In this document: piece by piece, positions 1 to 8,924 of the stretch
Numbering within the stretch: the first letter of the stretch is position 1
Layout of the letters: every line of letters begins with the position of its first letter
From: Crystallibacter degradans
Lineage (GTDB): Bacteria > Actinomycetota > Actinomycetes > Actinomycetales > Micrococcaceae
Direction: 5' to 3'
DNA: 64,000 nt
Assembly: GCF_012952295.1 (NCBI RefSeq)
Contig: NZ_JABBCH010000013.1
Location: 48,790 to 112,789 of the forward strand
Notes under the pieces: model-generated
Seen by the model: only the letters and a program-made list of their open reading frames with translations
Databases searched by the model: none
What the model was told of the DNA's origin: nothing
Position numbers and translations under genes: made by a program

Positions 1-1
1 G

Positions 2-208
2 GCGCAGTTCATGGCGTACGGTACGCAGGTTTCGACTCCGCAGCCGGGCGACATGATCTATTACGACGATGCTGGTGCCGGTGTGCCGCACATCGCGATC
101 TACGTGGGCAACGGCCAGGCCATCCATGGTGGCTGGACCGGTTACACGACGGCGCTGGCCGATGCTTACATCGGTTCGGGCCCGGTCTTCATCCGCCCCA
201 ACGGCTAA
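2..208 (+). CDS. NlpC/P60 (C40) family peptidase, C-terminal fragment
   Basis: The reading frame is open to the left edge, so only the last 68 residues are present and the true start lies outside the window. The visible part has the pattern of the second half of an NlpC/P60 domain: a QPGDMIYYDD strand where the family usually has QPGDLVFF, then VPHIAIYVGNGQAIHG, which carries the catalytic-type histidine after a PxH pair. The catalytic cysteine would be upstream. These enzymes cut peptide bonds in peptidoglycan and are normally secreted, but a signal peptide cannot be judged here. A strong hairpin follows at 378-413. Family fairly secure; exact role unknown. Confidence 0.75.
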   Translation, partial: AQFMAYGTQVSTPQPGDMIYYDDAGAGVPHIAIYVGNGQAIHGGWTGYTTALADAYIGSGPVFIRPNG

Positions 209-647
209 GAGCTTCAACAGGGTAGCGCGCTACCTGGACACGTTTCCACAGTCAGAGCAGTACCGCATCCCGGGCGTTCCGCCGTACGGAGGCCTGCCGG
301 CATCTGCCGGAGGCCCCAGTTGCGAACGCCGGCCCGCCCATGGCGGAGCTGGATCAGATCTGGATTAGCGTCTTTACCTTCAGGGTCGTCCTCCGACGAG
401 GACGACCCTGAAGTGGTTTAACGAGTAGGTACGCCGTGCGCTCTTATTTGGCGAGGTCGCCATCTGGCGAAGGCCGGAAGCAACGTTTCATCGACGCTGC
501 GAACACTCCTGCTCAATTTCGAAGGGCGAATAATTAGCGCCGCGGGCGTGATTCCGCTTACTCTAACTCTTGTCAGTGTCGAATCACCATGGCCGGGATG
601 CAGTCGGTCCCGCAGCCCCGGGCGTGGCCGGACGGACAGGAACGTGC
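209..647. other. Intergenic stretch of 439 bp without a convincing gene
   Basis: Short open frames here are GC-rich shadows with no recognisable protein. The stretch holds a weak GC-rich hairpin near 291-315 and a perfect 16-bp stem at 378-413. The last 150 bp should contain the promoter of the HNH gene, but no clear -35/-10 pair was found. Confidence 0.6.
378..413 (+). terminator. Perfect 16-bp hairpin, probable terminator of the NlpC/P60 gene
   Basis: The arms 378-393 and 398-413 are exact inverted copies around a 4-nt loop (cgac). Only a short T-rich stretch (tggttt) follows, so it is terminator-like rather than a textbook intrinsic terminator. It lies 170 bp after the stop codon. Confidence 0.6.
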
Positions 648-1148
648 ATGCGCACACTCGTTCTGAACGCTGGATACGAACCGCTGGCGGTAGTGACCTT
701 CCGCCGGGCGCTGCTTCTTGTGCTCACCGGAAAGGCGAGCATCATCGCTGAGGACGGCGAACCCGTCGTCGGGCCCAACGATATATTCGGCAGGCCATCG
801 GTCATCCTGCTCAACCGCTACATCAAGATTCCCTACCCGCAGGACATGACAGTGACACGCCGTGGCGTGCTGCGCCGGGACAATTACGAGTGCGCGTACT
901 GCGGGAAGACGGCCAATACCGTTGACCATGTGAAGCCGCGTTCGCGCGGGGGAATCGACAGCTGGGAGAACCTCGTTGCCTGCTGCTTGCGCTGCAACAA
1001 TGCCAAGGGGGACCGGACACTGAAGCAGATGGGCTGGCATTTGCGCATCACCCCGCGCGCTCCCCGCGGCAGCCACTGGCGGATCCGTGAACTGGAGCGC
1101 CCGGCACCGGCGTGGAGCGAATTCCTCGACTCCAATCCGGCGGCTTGA
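648..1148 (+). CDS. HNH endonuclease family protein
   Basis: This is a 166-residue protein beginning MRTLVLNAGYEPL, the usual start of a widespread actinobacterial HNH family; a longer frame from 570 adds a tail without family character. The nuclease core is complete: a zinc-type Cys82-x2-Cys85 pair (YECAYCGK), the catalytic-type Asp93-His94 pair (TVDHVKPRSRGG), and a second Cys113-x2-Cys116 pair followed by NN (CLRCNNAKGD). The family is predicted to cut DNA; the cellular role of this subgroup is not known to me. The stop codon overlaps the mobA start by one base (TGATG), so the two are probably co-translated, although no functional link to molybdenum metabolism is evident. Confidence 0.85.
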   Translation: MRTLVLNAGYEPLAVVTFRRALLLVLTGKASIIAEDGEPVVGPNDIFGRPSVILLNRYIKIPYPQDMTVTRRGVLRRDNYECAYCGKTANTVDHVKPRSRGGIDSWENLVACCLRCNNAKGDRTLKQMGWHLRITPRAPRGSHWRIRELERPAPAWSEFLDSNPAA

Positions 1149-1810
1149 TGGGCCTGTCCGGATTCGACGCCGTCATCCTGGCCGGCGGCCGTTCATCGCG
1201 GCTGGGCGGCGAGCCCAAAGCCCTGCTCCGCTACAACGGCCAATCGCTGCTGCGCCGCACCTTGGATAATGTTCGAGCGGCCCGGCGCATCGCCGTCGTT
1301 GGTCCCGATGAGCTTCGCGCGGAACTGGAAGCCTTCATTGACGCCGAGCCCGAAACCGCAGTGGTTCTGACGCGTGAGGATCCTCCTTTTTCCGGCCCGG
1401 CGGCAGGAATCGGCGCGGCAGTCAACGCACTGCGCGAAGGCTTTGCCAACGACGACGACGGCGGCGCTGCCTTGAGGGCGCCCCTGACCTTGATCTTCGC
1501 GTGCGACATGCCCGCGCTGGGCACACTGCCGCAGCAACTGCTTGATGCGGCTGAACGGAACCCAGCTGTTCAGCTGGTGCTTCCGGTGGACCCCGATGGC
1601 CGCACCCAACCCTTGGCGTCTTGCGTCACCAGCGCCGCATTGGATGCAGCAGCGGCCGGATACGGCCCAGACGGGCTGGCCGGAATGCCGGTACGGAAGT
1701 TACTCGAGGGGCTGAAATCACTGCAACTCCCGCTCGAGTCGACCGCGACCGCCGACGTGGACACGTGGGATGACGCGCAACGCTTTGGCATAGCACCGCC
1801 GGCACCGTAG
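1148..1810 (+). CDS. mobA: Molybdenum cofactor guanylyltransferase (MobA-like)
   Basis: The 220-residue product has the nucleotidyltransferase signature ILAGGRSSRLGGEPKALL at residues 10-27, equivalent to the LAGGxSxRMGxDK loop that binds GTP. A Cys-Asp-Met (CDMPAL) segment near residue 120 matches the metal-binding region of MobA. MobA links GMP to molybdopterin to make the bis-MGD cofactor used by DMSO-reductase-family enzymes. One such enzyme is encoded downstream at 4369-6747, which supports the call. ATG 1148 is chosen because it overlaps the preceding stop and leaves the LAGG motif at the N-terminus; a longer frame from 1112 would run into the upstream gene. Related nucleotidyltransferases (MocA type) cannot be fully excluded. 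Confidence 0.82.
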   Translation: MGLSGFDAVILAGGRSSRLGGEPKALLRYNGQSLLRRTLDNVRAARRIAVVGPDELRAELEAFIDAEPETAVVLTREDPPFSGPAAGIGAAVNALREGFANDDDGGAALRAPLTLIFACDMPALGTLPQQLLDAAERNPAVQLVLPVDPDGRTQPLASCVTSAALDAAAAGYGPDGLAGMPVRKLLEGLKSLQLPLESTATADVDTWDDAQRFGIAPPAP

Positions 1811-1884
1811 CCTGAACTCATTATTGAGCTGTTCCTGCACCCGCTTTGTGTGGCGCAGGGCGGAAAGAAACATCGGAGGACCAG

Positions 1885-2229
1885 GTGGCCGGAGCCGAAG
1901 AAATGCTTGAACCTTTCGTGGCAGAGCTGCTCGCAGCCCTGGAGATCGAGGACACCCCGGTGGACCTTGAGGCAGTCCTGGGGCTGGCCGGAGTCGCGGC
2001 CCACAGCGTGATCCGCCCGGCGGCGCCTGTGACCACGTTTATTGTCGGATATGCCGCGGGACTGGCTGCCGCAACCGGACAGGCAGCGCCGGCCGTGGCC
2101 ATGCGTGCCGCCAGCCGAGTGGCGGATGAAGTTGCCCGCCGTCACGCTACCGAAGAAGCAACCGGAGCAACCGGAGCGGTAGGAAACGGAAGCGCCGGAA
2201 ACGGAACTGGCGAGACCGGACAGGCGTGA
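1885..2229 (+). CDS. Small DUF6457-type protein in the molybdenum-cofactor cluster
   Basis: About 114 residues: an acidic helical N-terminus (EEMLEPFVAELLAALEIED), a hydrophobic AVLGLAGVAAHSV and VTTFIVGYAAGLAAA region, and a Gly/Ala/Thr-rich tail with repeated TGA-type tripeptides. It matches the small DUF6457 proteins that actinobacteria commonly encode beside mobA and moeA; the function is unknown. The helical stretch is alanine-rich and may be a bundle rather than a membrane segment. GTG 1885 is preferred because a CGGAGGA ribosome site lies 4 nt upstream; ATG 1903 is the alternative. Its stop overlaps the moeA GTG by 4 nt, so translation is probably coupled. Confidence 0.6.
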   Translation: MAGAEEMLEPFVAELLAALEIEDTPVDLEAVLGLAGVAAHSVIRPAAPVTTFIVGYAAGLAAATGQAAPAVAMRAASRVADEVARRHATEEATGATGAVGNGSAGNGTGETGQA

Positions 2230-3407
2230 GGCACGAAGAACCCTCCGTGAGCTGGGACGCTGCGCGGGAACTGGCTTATAAAACCGGGCAGGACAACCGC
2301 GCCCGCCCCGCGTCCGTGGACTTGGCGCATTGCACCGGGCTGACGTTGGCGCAGGACGTCGCGGCTGAGTTTGCCGTGCCGCATTATGCTTCCTCTGCCA
2401 TGGACGGTTGGGCCGTTGCTGGTGCGCCTCCATGGGAGCTGGTACTGCCCGGCACGGCGCTCTCGCCCGGTGAGGCAGTCTCCGTGGTTACCGGTGGGCT
2501 GATACCAGCCGGTGCCGAAGCCGTACTCCGGAGCGAATACGGTGTAGCGGAAAACGCTGCGGCACAAACCATGCTCCACCGCCTCCGGGATATTCCGGCT
2601 ACGGAGCCCCCGCCCGGGCGGCATATCCGTCCCGCCGGCGAAGAAGCTGCTGCGGGGGAGCGGATCATCACGGCCGGAACCAAGCTCACCCCCGCGCACA
2701 TCGCCATTGCCGCAGTCTGCGGCCACGACCAGCTCCCGGTGTACCCGAGACCGTCGGCCGCGCTCTTGCTGACCGGGGACGAAGTCGTTACGTCCGGAGT
2801 CCCGGCGCCCGGGCAGGTCCGGGACACTTTCGGGCCAACCCTTCCCTCGATCATCCATGTCCTTGGGGGTGAAGCTTCCAGCTCCCGCCGGCTGCCGGAC
2901 GACTTTGAGGCCACACGCCGAGCCATCCTTGAATGTGGCGGGGACGTTGTGGTCACCACCGGCGGAACCGGTCATTCACGGGCGGACCACCTGCGCCGCG
3001 TCCTGGCCGAACTGCAGTCCGAGGTCCTGGCGCCCTCCATCCGGATGCGCCCAGGCCATCCCGCCCTGATGACCCGCCTCGCCGACGGGCGGACTCTGAT
3101 AGGTCTGCCCGGAAATCCGCTCGCCGCCATGATGGCGCTGCTGACCCTCGGCAGCCCCCTGCTCGCCGGCATGACCGGAAGGCAGCTGCCGGACACGGGC
3201 CGTGTTGCGGCCGGAACCCGGTTCGCCCCGTTGGATGGCAGGTACCGGTTGATCCCGTATGCGATGACGGAGGTGGGCGCTGTGCCCGCTGGTCACGTCG
3301 GGTCCGCCATGATGCGAGGGCTGGCCAATGCGGACGGTGTCATCGTGGTTCCTCCGGAGGGTGCCGCTGTTGGGCAGGAACTGCGTACCCTGCCGCTGCC
3401 TTGGTGA
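2226..3407 (+). CDS. moeA: Molybdopterin molybdenumtransferase (MoeA)
   Basis: This 393-residue protein inserts molybdenum into adenylylated molybdopterin. Family landmarks in order are the AMDGWAV motif near residue 60 (usually SAMDGYAV), VVTGGLIPAGAEAV near residue 85, a central LLLTGDEVV, then VVTTGGTGHSRADHL and the C-terminal GLPGNPLAAMM. The central MPT-binding loop is normally TTGGVSVGxYD; here it reads TTGGTGHSRADHL, a variant seen in short actinobacterial MoeA proteins. The GTG start overlaps the previous stop. The gene lies between mobA and fdhD, ahead of the molybdoenzyme it would serve. Confidence 0.9.
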   Translation: MRHEEPSVSWDAARELAYKTGQDNRARPASVDLAHCTGLTLAQDVAAEFAVPHYASSAMDGWAVAGAPPWELVLPGTALSPGEAVSVVTGGLIPAGAEAVLRSEYGVAENAAAQTMLHRLRDIPATEPPPGRHIRPAGEEAAAGERIITAGTKLTPAHIAIAAVCGHDQLPVYPRPSAALLLTGDEVVTSGVPAPGQVRDTFGPTLPSIIHVLGGEASSSRRLPDDFEATRRAILECGGDVVVTTGGTGHSRADHLRRVLAELQSEVLAPSIRMRPGHPALMTRLADGRTLIGLPGNPLAAMMALLTLGSPLLAGMTGRQLPDTGRVAAGTRFAPLDGRYRLIPYAMTEVGAVPAGHVGSAMMRGLANADGVIVVPPEGAAVGQELRTLPLPW

Positions 3408-3440
3408 ATTAAGCTGGCAGTAGTCAGCAAGGAGATTTTT

Positions 3441-4349
3441 ATGGGACGCGTAACCCAGCGCCGCAAGGTGCTCAGACTCAGCCTCGACGGCCAGACCAAC
3501 AGCCGGGTGGATACCCTGGCCGCAGAGGAGCCGCTGGAAATCAGGCTCGGCGGCAAAGCCTTCAGCATCACCATGCGCACCCCCGGGGATGACTTCGATC
3601 TGGTCGCCGGCTTCCTGGTTTCGGAAGGTGTGGTGTGGGAGGCTGCGCAGCTTGGCGCCATGCGCTTCTGCGCCGGCGAAGACGAACAGGGCCGCCAGAC
3701 GTATAACGTCATCGAGGCTCAGCTGGCTCCCGGCGTCGCACTTCCCGATACCTCGCTGGAGCGCCACGTCTATACCTCGAGTTCGTGCGGGATCTGCGGA
3801 ACGGCGTCCATCGACGCTGTCACCAAAAGCTCGCATTTTCCGATCCTGGGGGCGGACACGGCCGGCGCGGATAAGGACACAGAGAACGACGACGGCGCGC
3901 TGGCTGGCAGCGCATCGCGGCATTTGCCGTTGGAGACCCTGCTCTCCTTGCCCGATAAGCTGCGTGAACGCCAACAGGTTTTCGACCGGACGGGCGGTGT
4001 TCACGCTGCCGGGCTATTCAGCTTCGATGGCGAGCTGCTTTGCCTGCGGGAAGACGTCGGCCGGCACAACGCCGTCGATAAGGTGGTGGGCTGGGCGTTG
4101 CGGGAAGGCCGGCTGCCGCTGAATGACACTGTCCTGCAGGTTTCGGGCCGTGCTTCCTTTGAGCTTGTGCAGAAGGCCTACCTCGCCGGAATCCCCGTGT
4201 TGGCCGCGGTCAGTGCGCCGTCATCACTCGCCGTCGAACTCGCAGAGGAGTCGGGACTGACGTTGGCAGGATTCAGCCGAGGTAACACTGTGAATATTTA
4301 TGCTCATCCTGGACGAATTATCGGAGTGAAGGTCGAGATTCCCCTGTGA
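3441..4349 (+). CDS. fdhD: Formate dehydrogenase accessory sulfurtransferase FdhD
   Basis: The 302-residue product contains the FdhD signature TSSSCGICG with Cys116 and Cys119, which in the E. coli protein relay sulfur from a cysteine desulfurase to the bis-MGD cofactor of formate dehydrogenase. RTPGDDFDLVAGFLVSEG near residue 47 and the C-terminal GRASFELVQKA and SAPSSLAVELAEE are further family blocks. A clear AAGGAG ribosome site lies 8-10 nt before ATG 3441. The gene sits 33 bp after moeA and 19 bp before the molybdoenzyme, its expected client. An internal acidic stretch around residues 135-155 (KDTENDDGALAG) looks like a lineage-specific loop. Confidence 0.93.
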   Translation: MGRVTQRRKVLRLSLDGQTNSRVDTLAAEEPLEIRLGGKAFSITMRTPGDDFDLVAGFLVSEGVVWEAAQLGAMRFCAGEDEQGRQTYNVIEAQLAPGVALPDTSLERHVYTSSSCGICGTASIDAVTKSSHFPILGADTAGADKDTENDDGALAGSASRHLPLETLLSLPDKLRERQQVFDRTGGVHAAGLFSFDGELLCLREDVGRHNAVDKVVGWALREGRLPLNDTVLQVSGRASFELVQKAYLAGIPVLAAVSAPSSLAVELAEESGLTLAGFSRGNTVNIYAHPGRIIGVKVEIPL

Positions 4350-4368
4350 TACGGGATACATTGGGGTC

Positions 4369-6747
4369 ATGGCTCGCCGTGCACCTATTAATGACATAAA
4401 TGAAGACGCTCTGGAAGTCCAGGATCCGAAGACTGCCGCTGCCGGCGTCAAAGCGGTCATGGTCTCCATGGAACGAGGACTGGCCCAAGCCGGCGTAAGC
4501 CGAACCGTCCGTTCGATGCTCCGGGTCAACCAGCATGGCGGCTTCGACTGCCCAGGCTGCGCTTGGCCCGAATCGATCACAGGCAAGCGCAAGCCGGCCG
4601 AATTCTGTGAGAACGGTGCCAAGGCCATTGCCGAGGAAAACACCCTCCGGACCGTGGGCCCGGAGTTCTGGGCCGAGCATTCCATTAAGGACCTGGAGGA
4701 GAAGACCGAGTATTGGCTCGGCAATCAGGGACGGATTACCCAGCCGGTCGTCATCCGGGAAGGCGAAACCCACTATTCGCCCATCAGCTGGGCTGAAGCG
4801 TTCGCCCTCATTGGCGAACACGTCCGGGCGACGACGCCGGACCGCTGTGTTTTCTATACCTCGGGACGTACTGCCAACGAGACAGCGTTCATGTACCAGC
4901 TGTTCGCACGGTCGCTGGGCACCAATAACCTGCCTGACTGCTCCAACATGTGCCATGAGTCCTCAGGCTCGGCGATGAACCCCACGATCGGTATCGGTAA
5001 GGGCACCGTTTCGCTGGAAGATCTGCATGAAGCCGAGCTGATTTTCGTCGTCGGACAGAACCCGGGCACCAACCATCCGCGCATGCTCTCCGCGCTCAGG
5101 GAGTGCAGGGACAACGGCGGAAAGGTCGTGTCCGTCAATCCGCTGCCCGAAGCCGGACTGATGAAGTTCAAGGACCCCCAGAGCGTTGAGGGTCTGGTCC
5201 AGGGTGGCAGCCAGATTTCCGATGAATTCCTGCAGATCAAGGTCGGCGGGGACCTGGCCCTGTTCCAAGCATTCGGCCATTTGTTGCTGGAAGAGGAAGA
5301 TCGCGTTCCCGGCTCAGTGGTGGACAAGGCTTTCATCGAGCAGCAGACCGAAGGGTTCGAAGCCTACCGCGAGGCACGCAAGTCCATTGACTGGGATGAA
5401 ACCGAGAAGGCAACAGGGCTTTCACGGATGGAAATCGCCAAGATTGCCGACATGCTGGCCAAGTCCAAGGCAACCATCATCTGCTGGGCGCTGGGCCTGA
5501 CCCAGCAGCCTCACTCGGTGGACACGCTGAAGGAAATCATCAACCTGCTCCTGCTGCAAGGCAACTTCGGCAAGCCCGGAGCGGGCGCTTGCCCGGTGCG
5601 TGGGCACTCCAACGTCCAGGGCGACCGGACCATGGGTATCTGGGAGAAGCCCAAGGAATGGCTTCTCGAAGCTCTGGACAAGGAATTCGGCATTGAGTCG
5701 CCACGGGAACACGGCTTCGACTCCACGGAAGCCTTGCATGCCTTCGAACTGGGCGACGTTGATGTTTTCGTGTCCCTGGGCGGGAACTTCGCGCTGGCCA
5801 ACTCGGATACCGAGGCGCTCGAAGCAGGCATGAAGCGGGCCGGATTGACCGTCCATATCTCCACCAAGCCCAACCGGTCGCACGTTGTCCATGGCAAGAC
5901 CTCTCTCATCCTGCCCACCTTGGGGCGGACCGATACGGATGACAAGCACCCGAAGGGGCCGCAGTTCCTGTCCGTGGAAGACTCGATGTCTGTTGTCCAC
6001 TCCACGCGTGGACGCCTTACGCCCGTCTCGGAGCATCTCTTGGCAGAGCCGGTAATCATCGCCCGCATGGCACAGGCTGTCCTGGGCGACGACCACGTTG
6101 TGGACTGGCGGGCCATGGCGGAGGACTACGACGTCATCCGCGACCACATTTCGCGTGTGCTGCCGGGCTTTGAAGACTTCAACCAGCGAATCCGCAACAA
6201 GAATGGTTTTGTGCTGCCCAATCCGCCACGGGACTCGCGCTCCTTCGCCACCGACATCGGCCGCGCCAGGTTCACCGTGAGCCCATTGGAATACCTGTCG
6301 GCTCCGGAAGGGCACCTGATCCTGCAGACCATGCGCAGCCACGATCAGTACAACACCACGTTCTACGGCTTGGACGACAGATACCGTGGCATCTCCAACG
6401 GCCGCCGCGTCATCCTCGTGCATCCTGACGATCTGAAGGAGTTGGGTTTCGAAGACCGCGAACTGGTGGATGTCATCAGCACGTTCCAAGGCACGGAACG
6501 CCGAGCGGACAGCTTCCGGCTTGTTTCCTATCCAACGGCACGTGGCTGCGCGGCTGCTTACTTCCCCGAGGCAAATGTCCTGGTCCATCGGGAGTTGGTT
6601 GCACGTGAATCCAACACTCCCGGATTCAAAGCGATCACCGTCCGGTTTGTCCCGGTGAACGAAAGCGATACCGAGCTTGTTGCGGCTGCCGACCAGTCAG
6701 AGCACGCTGGGCAGACGGATGGCGTCAGCGAGATGATACTGAGCTAA
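4369..6747 (+). CDS. FdhF/YdeP-family molybdopterin oxidoreductase (putative formate dehydrogenase)
   Basis: The 792-residue protein belongs to the bis-MGD enzymes of the FdhF/YdeP type. N-terminal cysteines Cys61, Cys64 (FDCPGCAWPE) and Cys80 (EFCENG) are placed for an iron-sulfur cluster. Cys195 in DCSNMCHESSGSAM is the expected Mo ligand, so this is a cysteine rather than a selenocysteine enzyme. Later blocks include VGQNPGTNHPRML, GACPVRGHSNVQGDR and the C-terminal MRSHDQYNTTFYGLDDRYRG. No signal peptide is seen, so it should be cytoplasmic. With fdhD next to it a formate dehydrogenase role is reasonable, but YdeP-type enzymes are often of unknown substrate and no electron-transfer subunit is encoded beside it. 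Confidence 0.85.
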   Translation: MARRAPINDINEDALEVQDPKTAAAGVKAVMVSMERGLAQAGVSRTVRSMLRVNQHGGFDCPGCAWPESITGKRKPAEFCENGAKAIAEENTLRTVGPEFWAEHSIKDLEEKTEYWLGNQGRITQPVVIREGETHYSPISWAEAFALIGEHVRATTPDRCVFYTSGRTANETAFMYQLFARSLGTNNLPDCSNMCHESSGSAMNPTIGIGKGTVSLEDLHEAELIFVVGQNPGTNHPRMLSALRECRDNGGKVVSVNPLPEAGLMKFKDPQSVEGLVQGGSQISDEFLQIKVGGDLALFQAFGHLLLEEEDRVPGSVVDKAFIEQQTEGFEAYREARKSIDWDETEKATGLSRMEIAKIADMLAKSKATIICWALGLTQQPHSVDTLKEIINLLLLQGNFGKPGAGACPVRGHSNVQGDRTMGIWEKPKEWLLEALDKEFGIESPREHGFDSTEALHAFELGDVDVFVSLGGNFALANSDTEALEAGMKRAGLTVHISTKPNRSHVVHGKTSLILPTLGRTDTDDKHPKGPQFLSVEDSMSVVHSTRGRLTPVSEHLLAEPVIIARMAQAVLGDDHVVDWRAMAEDYDVIRDHISRVLPGFEDFNQRIRNKNGFVLPNPPRDSRSFATDIGRARFTVSPLEYLSAPEGHLILQTMRSHDQYNTTFYGLDDRYRGISNGRRVILVHPDDLKELGFEDRELVDVISTFQGTERRADSFRLVSYPTARGCAAAYFPEANVLVHRELVARESNTPGFKAITVRFVPVNESDTELVAAADQSEHAGQTDGVSEMILS

Positions 6748-6768
6748 GTAGGGCTGCTTCACCGTTGG

Positions 6769-8907
6769 TCAGAATGGTGGTTCTTTTGCAGGTTCCGTCT
6801 CGGGTGGTGGTTTTTTGGGTTTGAGGCGGTTGCGGAAGTTGTCGGGCAGGGCGTCGAGGATCCGGTCGGTGAAGGTGGGTGGTCCGGCGCCGGTGTCGCC
6901 GGGTTTGGTGGTGTAGGTCTGGTTCCCGGGCGTGGTGGTGGTGTATTCACCGGGTCTGGTTTGGGTGACTTTCCAGCCGGCGAGGGATTTGAGCCGGTGG
7001 TCCGAGCCGCAGCGCGGGCCGAGGTTGCCGAAATCGGTGCGGCCGTGGCCGCCGTTCGCATGGTAATCGATGGTGTGGTCCAGGTCGCAGTCCTTCGCCG
7101 GGACGGTGCAGCCCGGCGCGGTGCAGGTCGTGTCGCGGTGGCGGACCGCGCGGGCGAGATCGGCCGGCGGGCGGTAGGTGGTTTTGCCGTAGGAGAGGGT
7201 GGTCCCGGTCTCGGGGTGGGTCAGGATCCGGTAGAACGAGTCCGCGCCCTCGCAGAGTTTGCGGGCGGTGTCGGCGGGGATCGGCCCGTACCCGTCGAGG
7301 GTGGCCGGTTCCTCGTCCAGGCCCATCAGCGTGAACACCGGCACGGTGAGCGCGACTTCGGGCCGGATCCCGGCCGCCGGCCCGGCCTCCATGCCAGCGT
7401 GCAGCAGCAAATCGATAAAGACATCGGCGCGCAGCTGCCCGAGCGTGCGGGTCTCGGTCTTGGTTTGCAGGCTCCGGGCGGACTGGGTGAGGCGGTCGTA
7501 CGCGGCGTACACTTCCTCCGCCGGCAGGTACGCGCCCAGGAACGCCATGCCGTCATCCGCCGGTTCCAGGTACACACCACGGCACTGTTCCTGGCGTTTG
7601 CGGCGCACGGTGATGGTTTCCGGGTTCAGTTTCTCGCGCTGTTTCCGCGCCGCGGAGCGCAGCTCGCCCGGCGTTTTATCCGGCGCCTCCACCAGCAGCG
7701 CCTGCTCGAAGCCGGGTTTCGCGTCGTCGGGCAGGGTGTCGCCCTGCCGGGTGATCACGCCCGCGCGTTCCAGATCCAGGTCCCCGGCGGTGAGCGCGGC
7801 CAAGGTGCCCGGATAGTGTTCGCACAGCTCCTGGGCGGTCTCGTACCGGCCGCGGGCCTGGTGCTCGGTGATCCGGTACAGGCAGGCCAGTTCCTCGACC
7901 ACGGACTGCTCGGCCAGATCCTCCAGGCCGGCCCGGCCGGCCGGCGGCGTACCCGGATCCGGCGGCGGGAGTTCTTCGACGGCGGTTTGCCCGATGCGGT
8001 GGGTCAGGCGTACCAGGCCCGCGTCCAGCCAGGCTGCCAGCCGCCGGCCCGCGGCCAGCTGCTCCACCGCAGACCGATAATCCAGTTCCCCATACCCCGG
8101 CACCAACCCCGCGGCCGCCTCAATAGCCTTCGTGGCCGTGCCGTCACCGGCATCAACGGCGTTTCCCACGCCACCGTTGCTGGCCGCATCATGGGCATCA
8201 TCAGCGTTGGTGCTGCCGCCGTCGCCGGCATCAGCGTCATTGGTATCAGCGGCGTCGCTGGCGTTGGTGCCGGGGTTGTTGGCGGTGGCGGTGGCGTGGA
8301 AGAGGCGGAACCAGTCTGCGGGGGTGCCTTCGGTGATCCGGCGCAGGCGCTCGGCGTAGTACTCCCCGTGCGTTTCGGAGAACAGTTCCGCGGGCAGTCC
8401 CTCGAGGTCTTCGGCGGGGCCCCAGTTCTCGGGGAACGGACCCGACGGCGGCCAGCTGGACCAGGTTTCCTCGCGTTCCCAGGCCGCGAAGTCATCGAGA
8501 CCGGCGCTGGCACCCAGATGCTCCGGCTCCCCGACCCGGGCGGGCACCGTTTGGCCGGCCAGCGGGTCTTCGCCGTAGTCCTCCAGCTTCGGCGGGTCCA
8601 GGACCGGGCCGCGCGCCTCGGCGTAGATCTCCTCCATGTAGCCGGCCATCGTGGCGTGCTTGGGCGGCTTGCCGGCCGCAATATATTCACGTGCCTGTGC
8701 CAGGCCGCGTTTGCGGTCCTGGGCAGCATGGAGGTCCAGCCGCTCCAGGGCTTTGCGCAGGGCTTCCTGCCGCTGCGCGGCAGTCACGGGCCGGCCCGGC
8801 TGAAGACAGCGCACCGAAAACCCCTGCCCCGCCGGCCCCTGCCCCGCGGACTCCTGTCCGGGGGCCGGGGAACCGGAAACCGGTGCCGATTGCTCTTCCG
8901 TTGCCAT
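6769..8907 (-). CDS. DUF222 domain-containing HNH endonuclease
   Basis: The 712-residue product has the two-part structure of the actinobacterial DUF222/13E12 family: a long central DUF222 helical region (about residues 300-520) and a C-terminal HNH nuclease (RDTTCTAPGCTVPAKDCDLDH, then GNLGPRCGSDHRLKSLAGW). The N-terminus is Gly/Pro/Ala-rich. Around residues 205-260 lies a low-complexity insert of Asn, Asp, Ala and Gly that makes the protein longer than usual. The C-terminal tail is Pro/Lys-rich. These proteins occur in many copies in such genomes and may act in mobile-element-like exchange, but no biochemical role is established. It converges with the oxidoreductase gene at 4369-6747, 21 bp apart. 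Confidence 0.85.
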   Translation of the reverse strand: MATEEQSAPVSGSPAPGQESAGQGPAGQGFSVRCLQPGRPVTAAQRQEALRKALERLDLHAAQDRKRGLAQAREYIAAGKPPKHATMAGYMEEIYAEARGPVLDPPKLEDYGEDPLAGQTVPARVGEPEHLGASAGLDDFAAWEREETWSSWPPSGPFPENWGPAEDLEGLPAELFSETHGEYYAERLRRITEGTPADWFRLFHATATANNPGTNASDAADTNDADAGDGGSTNADDAHDAASNGGVGNAVDAGDGTATKAIEAAAGLVPGYGELDYRSAVEQLAAGRRLAAWLDAGLVRLTHRIGQTAVEELPPPDPGTPPAGRAGLEDLAEQSVVEELACLYRITEHQARGRYETAQELCEHYPGTLAALTAGDLDLERAGVITRQGDTLPDDAKPGFEQALLVEAPDKTPGELRSAARKQREKLNPETITVRRKRQEQCRGVYLEPADDGMAFLGAYLPAEEVYAAYDRLTQSARSLQTKTETRTLGQLRADVFIDLLLHAGMEAGPAAGIRPEVALTVPVFTLMGLDEEPATLDGYGPIPADTARKLCEGADSFYRILTHPETGTTLSYGKTTYRPPADLARAVRHRDTTCTAPGCTVPAKDCDLDHTIDYHANGGHGRTDFGNLGPRCGSDHRLKSLAGWKVTQTRPGEYTTTTPGNQTYTTKPGDTGAGPPTFTDRILDALPDNFRNRLKPKKPPPETEPAKEPPF

Positions 8908-8924
8908 GACTTCAGTCCATCATC
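8899..8924 (-). repeat. Copy 1 of a duplicated start-codon region
   Basis: This 26-nt segment spans the ATG and first codons (Met-Ala-Thr) of the DUF222 gene and its upstream leader. It matches 9125-9150 at 23 of 26 positions in the same orientation. Confidence 0.7.
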
